Source: an uncultured Oscillospiraceae bacterium (GTDB lineage Bacteria; Bacillota; Clostridia; Oscillospirales; Ruminococcaceae). Taken from it: a stretch of 11,142 nucleotides of DNA. The notes below the pieces were generated by a model. That model was not told the origin of the DNA. It saw nothing but the letters and a program-made list of their open reading frames with translations, and made no database searches. Position numbers and translations under genes: made by a program. The stretch's first letter is position 1; each line of letters opens with the position of its first letter. Positions 5,776 to 11,142 of this stretch are shown one piece after another. The stretch spans positions 1 through 11,142 of the forward strand of contig UQSL01000060.1 of the NCBI GenBank assembly GCA_900543705.1, given 5' to 3'.

Positions 5776-6354
5776 TTATTGTTTCTCTGTATGTTTGTCA
5801 AATATATAGTGAACTCTATTTGGGGTGCCAAGCAGGATAAGGAGTGCGAATACGCTTTGCAGCGGATAGCGGGCCCAGCCGGCGGATACCTCGATGGGAA
5901 GCTCAAAAGGCTCTACCTCGGTCCCGTCGAGCGCATGGACACTGCGTTGTAGAGCAAGAACCGGCTCTTCCGGCAAAACACTGGAGAAGGTGATGGCGTC
6001 CCGCTGGGTATATCCGCAGGCGATGGCGTTTACCGACGTTCCGCGGACAGCATCGAGATGAGATGCGTTGACGGAATTAAAAATCATTGTCGTATTGTCT
6101 TTAAGCAGGACATCCAGATGTTCGCAGCTGTCTTTGAGGATGACGATATCCGGTACAAAATTGACGTCGGTACTTTCGGAGTCCCAAAAGATAATTAAAG
6201 GATCAAACGACTGTGCAGAGGAATCCTCATCCTGTGTACGTATCGTGCCGAAGGGGGTCAGAAACAGGCTGGGGCATAGCCCGTCAAACGCTCGAATCAG
6301 ATAATCTGTAATCCTTCGATCGGTTTTCTTTCCAAGGATTGCCACTGTGATCAC
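5776..6354 (-). CDS. Conserved-looking protein of unknown function
   Basis: A 192-aa protein I cannot place in a named family. The start is GTG at 6354, set by GGAGGAG (6361-6367) six bases upstream. It begins with a hydrophobic strand followed by a basic turn (MITVAILGKKTDRR), reminiscent of an alpha/beta fold. It contains a central FDPLIIFWDSES strand, a Cys-containing segment NAIACGYTQRDAITFSS at about 108-124, and ends with a hydrophobic helix PLQSVFALLILLG near residues 167-179. There is no signal peptide and probably no true membrane segment. It is monocistronic between the spore protein and the thioredoxin gene. The good ribosome binding site and codon pattern argue that it is real. 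Confidence 0.7.
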   Translation of the reverse strand: MITVAILGKKTDRRITDYLIRAFDGLCPSLFLTPFGTIRTQDEDSSAQSFDPLIIFWDSESTDVNFVPDIVILKDSCEHLDVLLKDNTTMIFNSVNASHLDAVRGTSVNAIACGYTQRDAITFSSVLPEEPVLALQRSVHALDGTEVEPFELPIEVSAGWARYPLQSVFALLILLGTPNRVHYIFDKHTEKQ

Positions 6355-6436
6355 TCAAAACTCCTCCGTTTCATCCTTGCTGGCAGCGGATCTTCCTGTG
6401 TGGATTAGTATCACCGATTTTGGAAAAAATATGATG

Positions 6437-6466
6437 ATAGAATCATTACAAAAGCAATGATTCTAT
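6437..6466. repeat. Perfect 11-bp inverted repeat
   Basis: ATAGAATCATT (6437-6447) and AATGATTCTAT (6456-6466) flank eight bases, upstream of the 192-aa gene. There is only a weak T-tract on either side, so an operator or RNA hairpin is as likely as a terminator. No gene is seen from 6355 to 6653; the stretch holds this repeat and the thioredoxin terminator. Confidence 0.45.
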
Positions 6467-6585
6467 TTCCTATCATGAACTGGAACTGCCCGCATATACA
6501 GGCAATGGTACGTTTCTTACTTTATAAGCCGATTTTCTTTATTTTTTTATAAAGTGCAAATCATTTTGCGTATGGTAATATGCTT

Positions 6586-6635
6586 TTTCCAAAAAATAAA
6601 AACAGGCAGTTTCCAAACCAAATGGAAACTGCCTG
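6586..6635 (-). terminator. Strong terminator of the thioredoxin transcript
   Basis: CAGGCAGTTTCCA (6603-6615) pairs perfectly over 13 bp with TGGAAACTGCCTG (6623-6635). On the minus strand it is followed by TTTTTATTTTTT. A textbook rho-independent terminator. Confidence 0.9.
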
Positions 6636-6653
6636 ACTTGGGGAAAGGATAGA

Positions 6654-6962
6654 TTATTTGACTGCGGCGAGGATATCCTCTTTCTCTGCGAATTCAATAA
6701 AACGCGCAGTCTCTTCTCCGTTTTTGAAAACGATGATGGTTGGAATTTTCTGTACCTCAAATTCATGAGCAAGCTCGATATTATCTTCAATATCGAATTT
6801 GGCAACGGTGGCCGTTCCCTTTACTTCCTCGGAAATTTCCTCAATGACGGGGTACATCATGCGACAGTCGCCGCACCAGTCTGCATAGAAATCAAGTACC
6901 AAGAGCTTCTCTTTGGCAATGGTGTCCTTTACCGTATTGGCATTCACTTGAATGACTGCCAT
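6654..6962 (-). CDS. Thioredoxin with WCGDC active site
   Basis: A 102-aa single-domain thioredoxin, a cytosolic thiol-disulfide reductant. The active site is WCGDC at residues 29-33 (Cys30, Cys33) in the usual FYADWC context. The cis-proline is Pro74 in KIPT, and the final strand and helix are present, so the fold is complete. The usual WCGPC has Asp in place of Pro, which in this family tends to change redox potential; the effect here is inferred. Start at 6962 is set by AAGGAGG (6972-6978) nine bases upstream; a longer reading to 7166 would run into the carbamoyltransferase gene. It lies 70 bases downstream of that gene on the same strand, with only a short GC hairpin (7006-7020) between, and may be co-transcribed. 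No thioredoxin reductase is nearby. Confidence 0.93.
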   Translation of the reverse strand: MAVIQVNANTVKDTIAKEKLLVLDFYADWCGDCRMMYPVIEEISEEVKGTATVAKFDIEDNIELAHEFEVQKIPTIIVFKNGEETARFIEFAEKEDILAAVK

Positions 6963-7005
6963 GGGAATCATCCTCCTTATTGGCTGAAAATATGTATCTT
7001 CTGAA

Positions 7006-7020
7006 GCGGGACGTTCCCGC
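7006..7020. repeat. Short GC hairpin between pyrB and thioredoxin
   Basis: GCGGGA-CGT-TCCCGC has 6-bp arms and a three-base loop but no following T-run in either direction. It may stabilise or process the mRNA rather than terminate it. Confidence 0.35.
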
Positions 7021-7032
7021 ATCAGCGGCAAG

Positions 7033-8106
7033 TTAGATGAGGGTCCTCTGGTCGCAGTATGCACAGGTGAGCATGCTGCCGGATTCCTCAAAGAGTTTGG
7101 GAACATAGGTCTCATGGTTGGTGATACATTTCGGATTGCTGCATACATGCGCTTGATCTCCATCATACCGGGCCGGGGTAAGGCGCCCAGTGTTTTCTCT
7201 GAGCATGGTCAAAATCAAGCCCATGCGCGCATACATCCCATACACGGCCTGCTTGAAATAGACCGCCCGGCTGTCATCGTCGACATCCGTCTCAATTTCA
7301 TCTACGCGCGGCAGTGGATGCAGAATCTTCAAATCCGGTTTGGCGTATTCAAGTTTTCCCTTTGTTAGAATATATACGTGTTTTTGTTCCTCATATTCCT
7401 GCAAAGAAGAAAAACGCTCCTGTTGAATACGGGTCATGTACAGCACATCGAGCTGGGGGATTGCTTCTTCCAGGCTGTAAACCTCCGTGTAGGAACCTCC
7501 GTTTGCATCCAGGTAGCTCTTGAGATAGGAGGGGACGGCAAGCTCTTTGGTGGAGATGAATACAAAGCGGTTGCCGGGATACCGAAGCATCTCCTTAATC
7601 AAGGAGTGGACAGTACGCCCGTTTTTCAAATCGCCGCACAAACCGATGGTCAGATGGTCGAGCCTTCCTTTTTCCGCACGCAGAGTGCACAGGTCAGTCA
7701 GGGTTTGGGTAGGGTGGAGGTGGCCTCCGTCGCCCGCGTTGATCACCGGGCATCCGGAGTACAGGGAAGCCGCCTTGGCAGCGCCTTCGACCGGGTGGCG
7801 GATGACGACAATATCGGAATAACCGCTGATAATTTTAACGGTGTCCTTGAGGTTTTCCCCTTTCGCGGCGGAGGTGTTCTGCGGGTTGTCAAATCCGATG
7901 ACCTGCCCGCCGAGGCGGAGCATCGCCGCCTGAAAGGACATTTGGGTGCGGGTAGAGGGCTCGTAGAAAAGAGTTGCCATGATTTTTCCCTTGCACGCGT
8001 CGAGGTATTGTTCCGGGTGCAGGCGGATATCGTCCGCAAGCGTGAGTATCTCCTCGACCCTGCCGGAGGAAAGATGGTTTAAATCAATGAGGTGGGAAAA
8101 TGACAT
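7033..8106 (-). CDS. pyrB: Aspartate carbamoyltransferase with C-terminal PyrI-like zinc domain
   Basis: A 357-aa enzyme joining carbamoyl phosphate and aspartate, the committed step of pyrimidine synthesis. Signature motifs are FYEPSTRTQMSF (47-58, carbamoyl phosphate loop), HPTQ (131-134), GDLKNGRT (158-165) and HPLPRVDEI (263-271). Catalytic chains are normally about 305-310 aa. Here residues 315-357 add a zinc ribbon with Cys322, Cys327, Cys348 and Cys351 (CSNPKCIT and CAYC), matching the zinc domain of the regulatory chain PyrI. The PyrI nucleotide-binding allosteric domain is missing. Start 8106 is preferred because AAGGA (8121-8117) then has 10-base spacing; ATG 8118 would abut the ribosome binding site. 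The promoter at 8145-8173 gives a leader of about 30 bases, too short for a PyrR attenuator. No other pyr gene is in the window. Confidence 0.95.
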   Translation of the reverse strand: MSFSHLIDLNHLSSGRVEEILTLADDIRLHPEQYLDACKGKIMATLFYEPSTRTQMSFQAAMLRLGGQVIGFDNPQNTSAAKGENLKDTVKIISGYSDIVVIRHPVEGAAKAASLYSGCPVINAGDGGHLHPTQTLTDLCTLRAEKGRLDHLTIGLCGDLKNGRTVHSLIKEMLRYPGNRFVFISTKELAVPSYLKSYLDANGGSYTEVYSLEEAIPQLDVLYMTRIQQERFSSLQEYEEQKHVYILTKGKLEYAKPDLKILHPLPRVDEIETDVDDDSRAVYFKQAVYGMYARMGLILTMLRENTGRLTPARYDGDQAHVCSNPKCITNHETYVPKLFEESGSMLTCAYCDQRTLI

Positions 8107-8144
8107 GTTTTGTTCCATCCTTTCCGTTAGTTACTTCGTGCTTT

Positions 8145-8173
8145 ATTGTAGCAGGATTCGACGGCTTTTACAA
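8145..8173 (-). promoter_or_regulatory. Promoter of pyrB
   Basis: On the minus strand TTGTAA (8173-8168), a 17-base spacer and TACAAT (8150-8145) preceded by TGC give a strong sigma-A promoter with extended -10, starting near 8138. The rest of 8174-8389 contains no convincing gene and no clear terminator for the gene ending at 8390. Confidence 0.65.
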
Positions 8174-8389
8174 TGTGACGGAAAGGTTTTCTACGCATTT
8201 TTGGAAACTTTATAAGCAGAGAAGGAGTTTATGTAAAAAACCGTACTTTGTGAGTCCCTCTAAGAGAGGCTGCCTTTGAAAATGAAAGGGAAAGTTATGG
8301 GGATAGAGGCTGTTTCAGCTGTTCGTGCAAAGAAGGCATACCGATATAGAGCGGAAAGGATAAGGCCGGTGAGGGAATGAACCCGTTCG

Positions 8390-9106
8390 TTATTTTTTCT
8401 CTGTGTGTACTGGGTTACGCCCGGTGAGGTAGTGAATAGAACGCTCAATCGCGTCCCTGGAGTTGCCCCAGTCCGCCTTTGGCCCTGCGTTGCGGTAATC
8501 AAACATGGTGCAGAAATGGTCAACGTCCGCCTTCAGACCGATGAGATAGCGCTTGGTGATCGCTGCGGTATCCGCTGCAAATGCGGGGCAGTCCTTGGCG
8601 GGGAGGGATTTTTGAGCATCCGCCATCAGGCGCTGGTAATGCGGATAGCAAAGGCCTGCCTGCTCCTGATACAATTTTTTGAATTCCGGCTCGTTTGTAT
8701 ACATCTTGCAGAGGTTTTTCACCATGCCGCTGACCGCTTCTTCGATTTTATCGCACACATAGCAGGTATCATGGAGATAGTGTGGCTCCATCGGCCTTGA
8801 AAAAAGGGATTTTTTTACGGGCTTTGTGCCCGCCGCATCTTCTACTCCCTTGAGCAGCCCGTCCAGATGGCTTTGCAGCATCAGAGCGATGCTCAGGCGG
8901 TTTTTGCGTTCAAGCATCATAAAGTAGTGGTCTTTGCAAAAGCCGAGGCGGTTTGTCTCTACCCGGATATCGGGTTCCATCATGGCGGCGCCCATAATGT
9001 ACTCCAGACAGCGCTGCTCAAGCATATCGCGCAGGCGGCACAGCGGGCAGCCGTCCTTTGGCTCAAACACCTCGCTGATGGGGATGGTATAGATGGCTTC
9101 CTTCAC
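8390..9106 (-). CDS. DUF6062-like Cys/His-rich protein
   Basis: A 238-aa cytosolic protein that I recognise, with moderate confidence, as DUF6062, a family of unknown function common in Clostridia. It has two similar Cys/His modules: CPLC (Cys20, Cys23) followed by FCKDH (Cys57, His60), and CYVC (Cys115, Cys118) followed by LCYPH (Cys153, His156). The spacing suggests an internal duplication with two metal sites, probably zinc. Between and after them are helical, charged segments. No signal peptide is present. The start is GTG at 9106, fixed by AGGAGG (9114-9119) seven bases upstream; the overlapping ATG at 9108 is out of frame and runs straight into TGA. A longer in-frame reading to 9295 passes the promoter and is not credible. 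It is divergent from the DNA glycosylase gene, with a shared promoter region. Confidence 0.85.
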   Translation of the reverse strand: MKEAIYTIPISEVFEPKDGCPLCRLRDMLEQRCLEYIMGAAMMEPDIRVETNRLGFCKDHYFMMLERKNRLSIALMLQSHLDGLLKGVEDAAGTKPVKKSLFSRPMEPHYLHDTCYVCDKIEEAVSGMVKNLCKMYTNEPEFKKLYQEQAGLCYPHYQRLMADAQKSLPAKDCPAFAADTAAITKRYLIGLKADVDHFCTMFDYRNAGPKADWGNSRDAIERSIHYLTGRNPVHTEKK

Positions 9107-9200
9107 ATGAGTTCCTCCTGTATCTTTAGCGTCGCCGCCGTATGACGGGCGAAGGGTTTGTATCGGGAAAACTGCCGGATGAAAAATCCCGGCGGCGTCT

Positions 9201-9235
9201 GTAGCAATTATACCATGGATATGGTAGAATGCTAC
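9201..9235. promoter_or_regulatory. Nearly palindromic divergent promoter island
   Basis: Nested inverted repeats GTAGCA (9201-9206)/TGCTAC (9230-9235) and TACCAT/ATGGTA (9211-9216, 9221-9226 region) span 35 bases. Rightward: TAGCAA (9202-9207), 17 bases, TGG-TAGAAT (-10 at 9225-9230), starting near 9237. Leftward: TAGCAT (9234-9229), 16 bases, TGG-TATAAT (-10 at 9212-9207). Both -10 elements are extended. The two promoters overlap fully, so the glycosylase and DUF6062-like genes may compete or be co-regulated. Confidence 0.5.
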
Positions 9236-9267
9236 TGAAAAATAAAAGGAAATGGGAGATTTTTTCT

Positions 9268-10137
9268 TTGGAGATAAGCTTACAGGAGCGGGCAATCCTG
9301 CTCACCGGCGTGTCCTGCCTGAACCTGGACGAAACACTCGATTGTGGGCAGTGCTTTCGTTTTGTCCGCCAGCAGGACGGTTCTTACCGGGGCATCGTAC
9401 GCGAAACGCTACTACATATCACTGCGCTGTCCACTGATTCCTTTCTTTTGGAGGGGACGACGCTCGAGGAGTTTGAGAATATCTGGTTCGACTACTTTGA
9501 CCTTGGGCTCGACTACGAGGCGCTCAAAGCCCGCTACAGGGAAGACGAAACCATGCGCCGGGCCCTGTGCTATGCTCCGGGTATCCGGGTGCTGAAACAG
9601 GAGCCGTGGGAGGCACTGTGTACGTTTATCATTTCCCAGAACAACAATATTCCGCGCATCAAAGGGATCGTGGAGCGCTTCTGCGAGGCGTTTGGCAAGC
9701 CGCTTGGGAGGGGAGAATACGCTTTTCCCACACCGGAATCCATCTGCTCGAAGGCGCCGGAGGATTTATCCTACCTGCGGGCGGGATTTCGTGCGAAGTA
9801 CCTCATTGACGCGGCGCAGAAAGTCGCCTCGGGTGAACTTGTGCTGGAAAACCTCTGTAACCTACCCATCGACGAGGCAAGGCAGGCGCTTCAGGTGGTC
9901 AAGGGAGTTGGCCCGAAAGTCTGCGATTGCGTGCTGCTGTATGGGTTGCATCGGCTTGATGCGTTTCCGGTGGACGTGTGGATAAAACGGGTGCTCGAGC
10001 GTTTTTATCCACAGGGGACCCCTGCTTGTATTGAGGGGACGCAGGGGATTGCCCAGCAGTACCTGTTCCACTACATTCGCCATCTGGACGAGGCGGAGCA
10101 GAAGGAGGAAGCCAAGTGCGCAGCTACCGCTATGTAA
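9268..10137 (+). CDS. 8-oxoguanine DNA glycosylase/AP lyase, OGG1 type
   Basis: A 289-aa base-excision repair enzyme of the HhH-GPD superfamily. The N-terminal OGG domain carries the typical LDCGQCFRF motif (24-32). The C-terminal HhH-GPD part holds LCTFIISQNNNIPRI (117-131), the hairpin GVGPKVCDC with catalytic Lys217, and FPVDVW with catalytic Asp236. These residues mark a bifunctional glycosylase that removes 8-oxoguanine and nicks the abasic site. The start is taken as TTG 9268, with GGGAG (9254-9258) nine bases upstream; the earlier ATG at 9229 lies before the predicted transcription start. It overlaps the following pseudouridine synthase gene by 22 bases, so the two are very likely translationally coupled. 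Confidence 0.92.
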   Translation: MEISLQERAILLTGVSCLNLDETLDCGQCFRFVRQQDGSYRGIVRETLLHITALSTDSFLLEGTTLEEFENIWFDYFDLGLDYEALKARYREDETMRRALCYAPGIRVLKQEPWEALCTFIISQNNNIPRIKGIVERFCEAFGKPLGRGEYAFPTPESICSKAPEDLSYLRAGFRAKYLIDAAQKVASGELVLENLCNLPIDEARQALQVVKGVGPKVCDCVLLYGLHRLDAFPVDVWIKRVLERFYPQGTPACIEGTQGIAQQYLFHYIRHLDEAEQKEEAKCAATAM

Positions 10138-11063
10138 TTGACGCAGAACACGACGGCATGCGTGTACAGGATTATTTAAAGCAAGTGCATGGATATTCCA
10201 GGCGCAACATCATTAAATTAAAGCAGCTGGAGACGGGGCTTGTCCAAAACGGCGTGCGTACCCGGACGGTAGATATCCTGCATGCGGGCGATGTGCTGGA
10301 CATTACTTTTCCGAATGACGCCCGTACCCCGCTGGCAGTGGAGGCGGATCCCTCCATCATTGTGTATGAGGATGAGGACGTTATGGTGCTCGACAAGCCG
10401 CCCTTTATGCCGGTGCACGAATCCAAACGCCATCAGAAGGACACACTGGCAAACCTGTTTGCCGGAATCTGCGGACAGCGAGGGGAATCGTTTTGTTTCC
10501 GACCGATAAACCGGCTCGACCGGGATACCTCCGGGCTGGTCGTCGCGGCAAAGAATTCCCACTACGCTTCTATCTTGTGGAAGAGTGTGAAAAAGGAATA
10601 TCTTGCGATCGTGTGCGGGGTACCTCCAAGGGATTACTATCGCATGGAAGCGCCGATTGCCAGAAAAGAGGACAGCCTGATAGAACGCCATGTGAGTGAA
10701 CAGGGACAGTACGCACTGACCCACTGCCGTATCCTCTCCCGTGGGGAAAACTATTCGCTGTGCCGGGTCAAAATTGATACCGGGCGTACCCACCAAATCC
10801 GGGTACACATGGCACATCTTGGGTTTCCGCTTGCAGGAGATACGCTGTATGGGGTGGACAATGCCCTGATTAACCGGCATGCCCTGCACTGCTTTGTTGC
10901 CCGTTTCCCGGATTTGGACAGAAAGCGGACCATCGAAGTGCGCTCTCCTCTCCCACGGGATTTTCTTGCACTGATGGAGCGGGCAGGCTTAACTCTTCCG
11001 CAGCCGCTACCTGAATTTGAAGAAAACCGCAAAGTTATCTTCCCTGAAATTTCCCTGAAATAA
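10116..11063 (+). CDS. RluA-family pseudouridine synthase
   Basis: A 315-aa RNA-modifying enzyme that isomerises uridine in rRNA or tRNA. An N-terminal S4-like RNA-binding region (residues 15-65, MRVQDYLKQVHGYSRRNIIK) precedes the catalytic domain. Motif I is VLDKPPFMPVH (91-101). The catalytic motif is NRLDRDTSGL with Asp135, where most relatives have His before Arg. Motif III is GRTHQIRVHMAHLGFPLAGD (223-242). The start is GTG 10116, with AAGGAGG (10102-10108) seven bases upstream, inside the glycosylase gene. The target uridines cannot be told from sequence; RluD, RluC and tRNA-acting members share this layout. No clear terminator is seen after its stop before the IS-like sequence at 11093. 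Confidence 0.92.
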   Translation: MRSYRYVIDAEHDGMRVQDYLKQVHGYSRRNIIKLKQLETGLVQNGVRTRTVDILHAGDVLDITFPNDARTPLAVEADPSIIVYEDEDVMVLDKPPFMPVHESKRHQKDTLANLFAGICGQRGESFCFRPINRLDRDTSGLVVAAKNSHYASILWKSVKKEYLAIVCGVPPRDYYRMEAPIARKEDSLIERHVSEQGQYALTHCRILSRGENYSLCRVKIDTGRTHQIRVHMAHLGFPLAGDTLYGVDNALINRHALHCFVARFPDLDRKRTIEVRSPLPRDFLALMERAGLTLPQPLPEFEENRKVIFPEISLK

Positions 11064-11092
11064 GGCAAAAAGAAAACACCGCAGAACTGAAG

Positions 11093-11142
11093 TGACCCCA
11101 AAAAGTTAGACAATATTATTTCAAAGTAAAAATTGTTCAAGC
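11093..11142. mobile_element. Terminal end of a probable IS3-family insertion sequence
   Basis: From 11093 the sequence reads TGACCCCAAAAAGTTAGACA, the kind of TG-beginning terminal repeat with AAAAGTTAGAC common in IS3-family (IS150-like) elements. The window ends 50 bases in, before any transposase ORF, so orientation, length and target duplication cannot be seen. It lies 30 bases past the pseudouridine synthase stop. Confidence 0.6.

Noticed and set aside
7378..8082. Long plus-strand open frame opposite pyrB (234 codons)
   Set aside because: It is a mirror of the GC-rich pyrB coding frame, which has all catalytic motifs; the plus frame has no domain and no convincing ribosome binding site.
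8107..8144. PyrR-type attenuator upstream of pyrB
   Set aside because: The predicted leader is only about 30 bases and contains no terminator/antiterminator pair.
8297..8380. A 27-codon ORF between pyrB and the DUF6062-like gene
   Set aside because: The ribosome binding site is weak, there is no clear promoter, and the peptide is basic with no recognisable feature.
10218..10889. Minus-strand open frame opposite the pseudouridine synthase (223 codons)
   Set aside because: It is antisense to a clear RluA-family gene and shows no family features.
1..11142. CRISPR array, tRNA or rRNA genes
   Set aside because: No regularly spaced direct repeats, no tRNA cloverleaf and no rRNA-like stretch was seen on either strand.

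Overview
The window looks like chromosome of an anaerobic, spore-forming Firmicute of class Clostridia. It carries an alpha/beta-type small acid-soluble spore protein, strong AGGAGG-type ribosome binding sites throughout, a DUF6062-type protein and a compact clostridial housekeeping block. I cannot name a genus. The left part (about 1-4300) is AT-rich and accessory in character. The right part (about 7000-11063) is richer in G+C and holds ordinary metabolic and repair genes.

Left region (1-2520). Two minus-strand genes lie in series: a LexA/cI-like repressor (HTH plus S24 autoprotease) followed by a lipoprotein ending in two Ltp repeats, the repeat type found in phage superinfection-exclusion lipoproteins. 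This resembles a small phage-derived lysogeny/immunity module, but no integrase, replication or structural genes are visible. Two short terminator-ended RNAs can be predicted on the opposite strand, one at each end of the lipoprotein gene. The second has a promoter whose -10 overlaps the lipoprotein's own -10. Upstream of the repressor, two promoters face each other, each overlapped by a 13-bp inverted repeat. A 38-codon ORF with one CxxC pair lies on the plus strand there. The repressor has an excellent Shine-Dalgarno but no standard start codon at the right distance.

Middle region (2540-6500). A sugar-type ABC substrate-binding lipoprotein is broken by two frameshifts and has no permease beside it. 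Next comes a 428-bp AT-rich regulatory gap with inverted repeats, then a sugar phosphate isomerase/epimerase-like TIM-barrel gene, the spore protein, and a 192-aa protein of unknown function.

Right region (6600-11142). A thioredoxin with a WCGDC site lies downstream of aspartate carbamoyltransferase. The carbamoyltransferase carries a C-terminal PyrI-like zinc domain but no nucleotide-binding regulatory domain. A DUF6062-like Cys/His protein is divergent from an 8-oxoguanine DNA glycosylase, sharing a nearly palindromic promoter. The glycosylase gene overlaps an RluA-family pseudouridine synthase. The last 50 bases match the terminal sequence typical of IS3-family insertion sequences, so an IS probably continues past the right edge.

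All calls come from reading the sequence and recalled family knowledge; no search was run.
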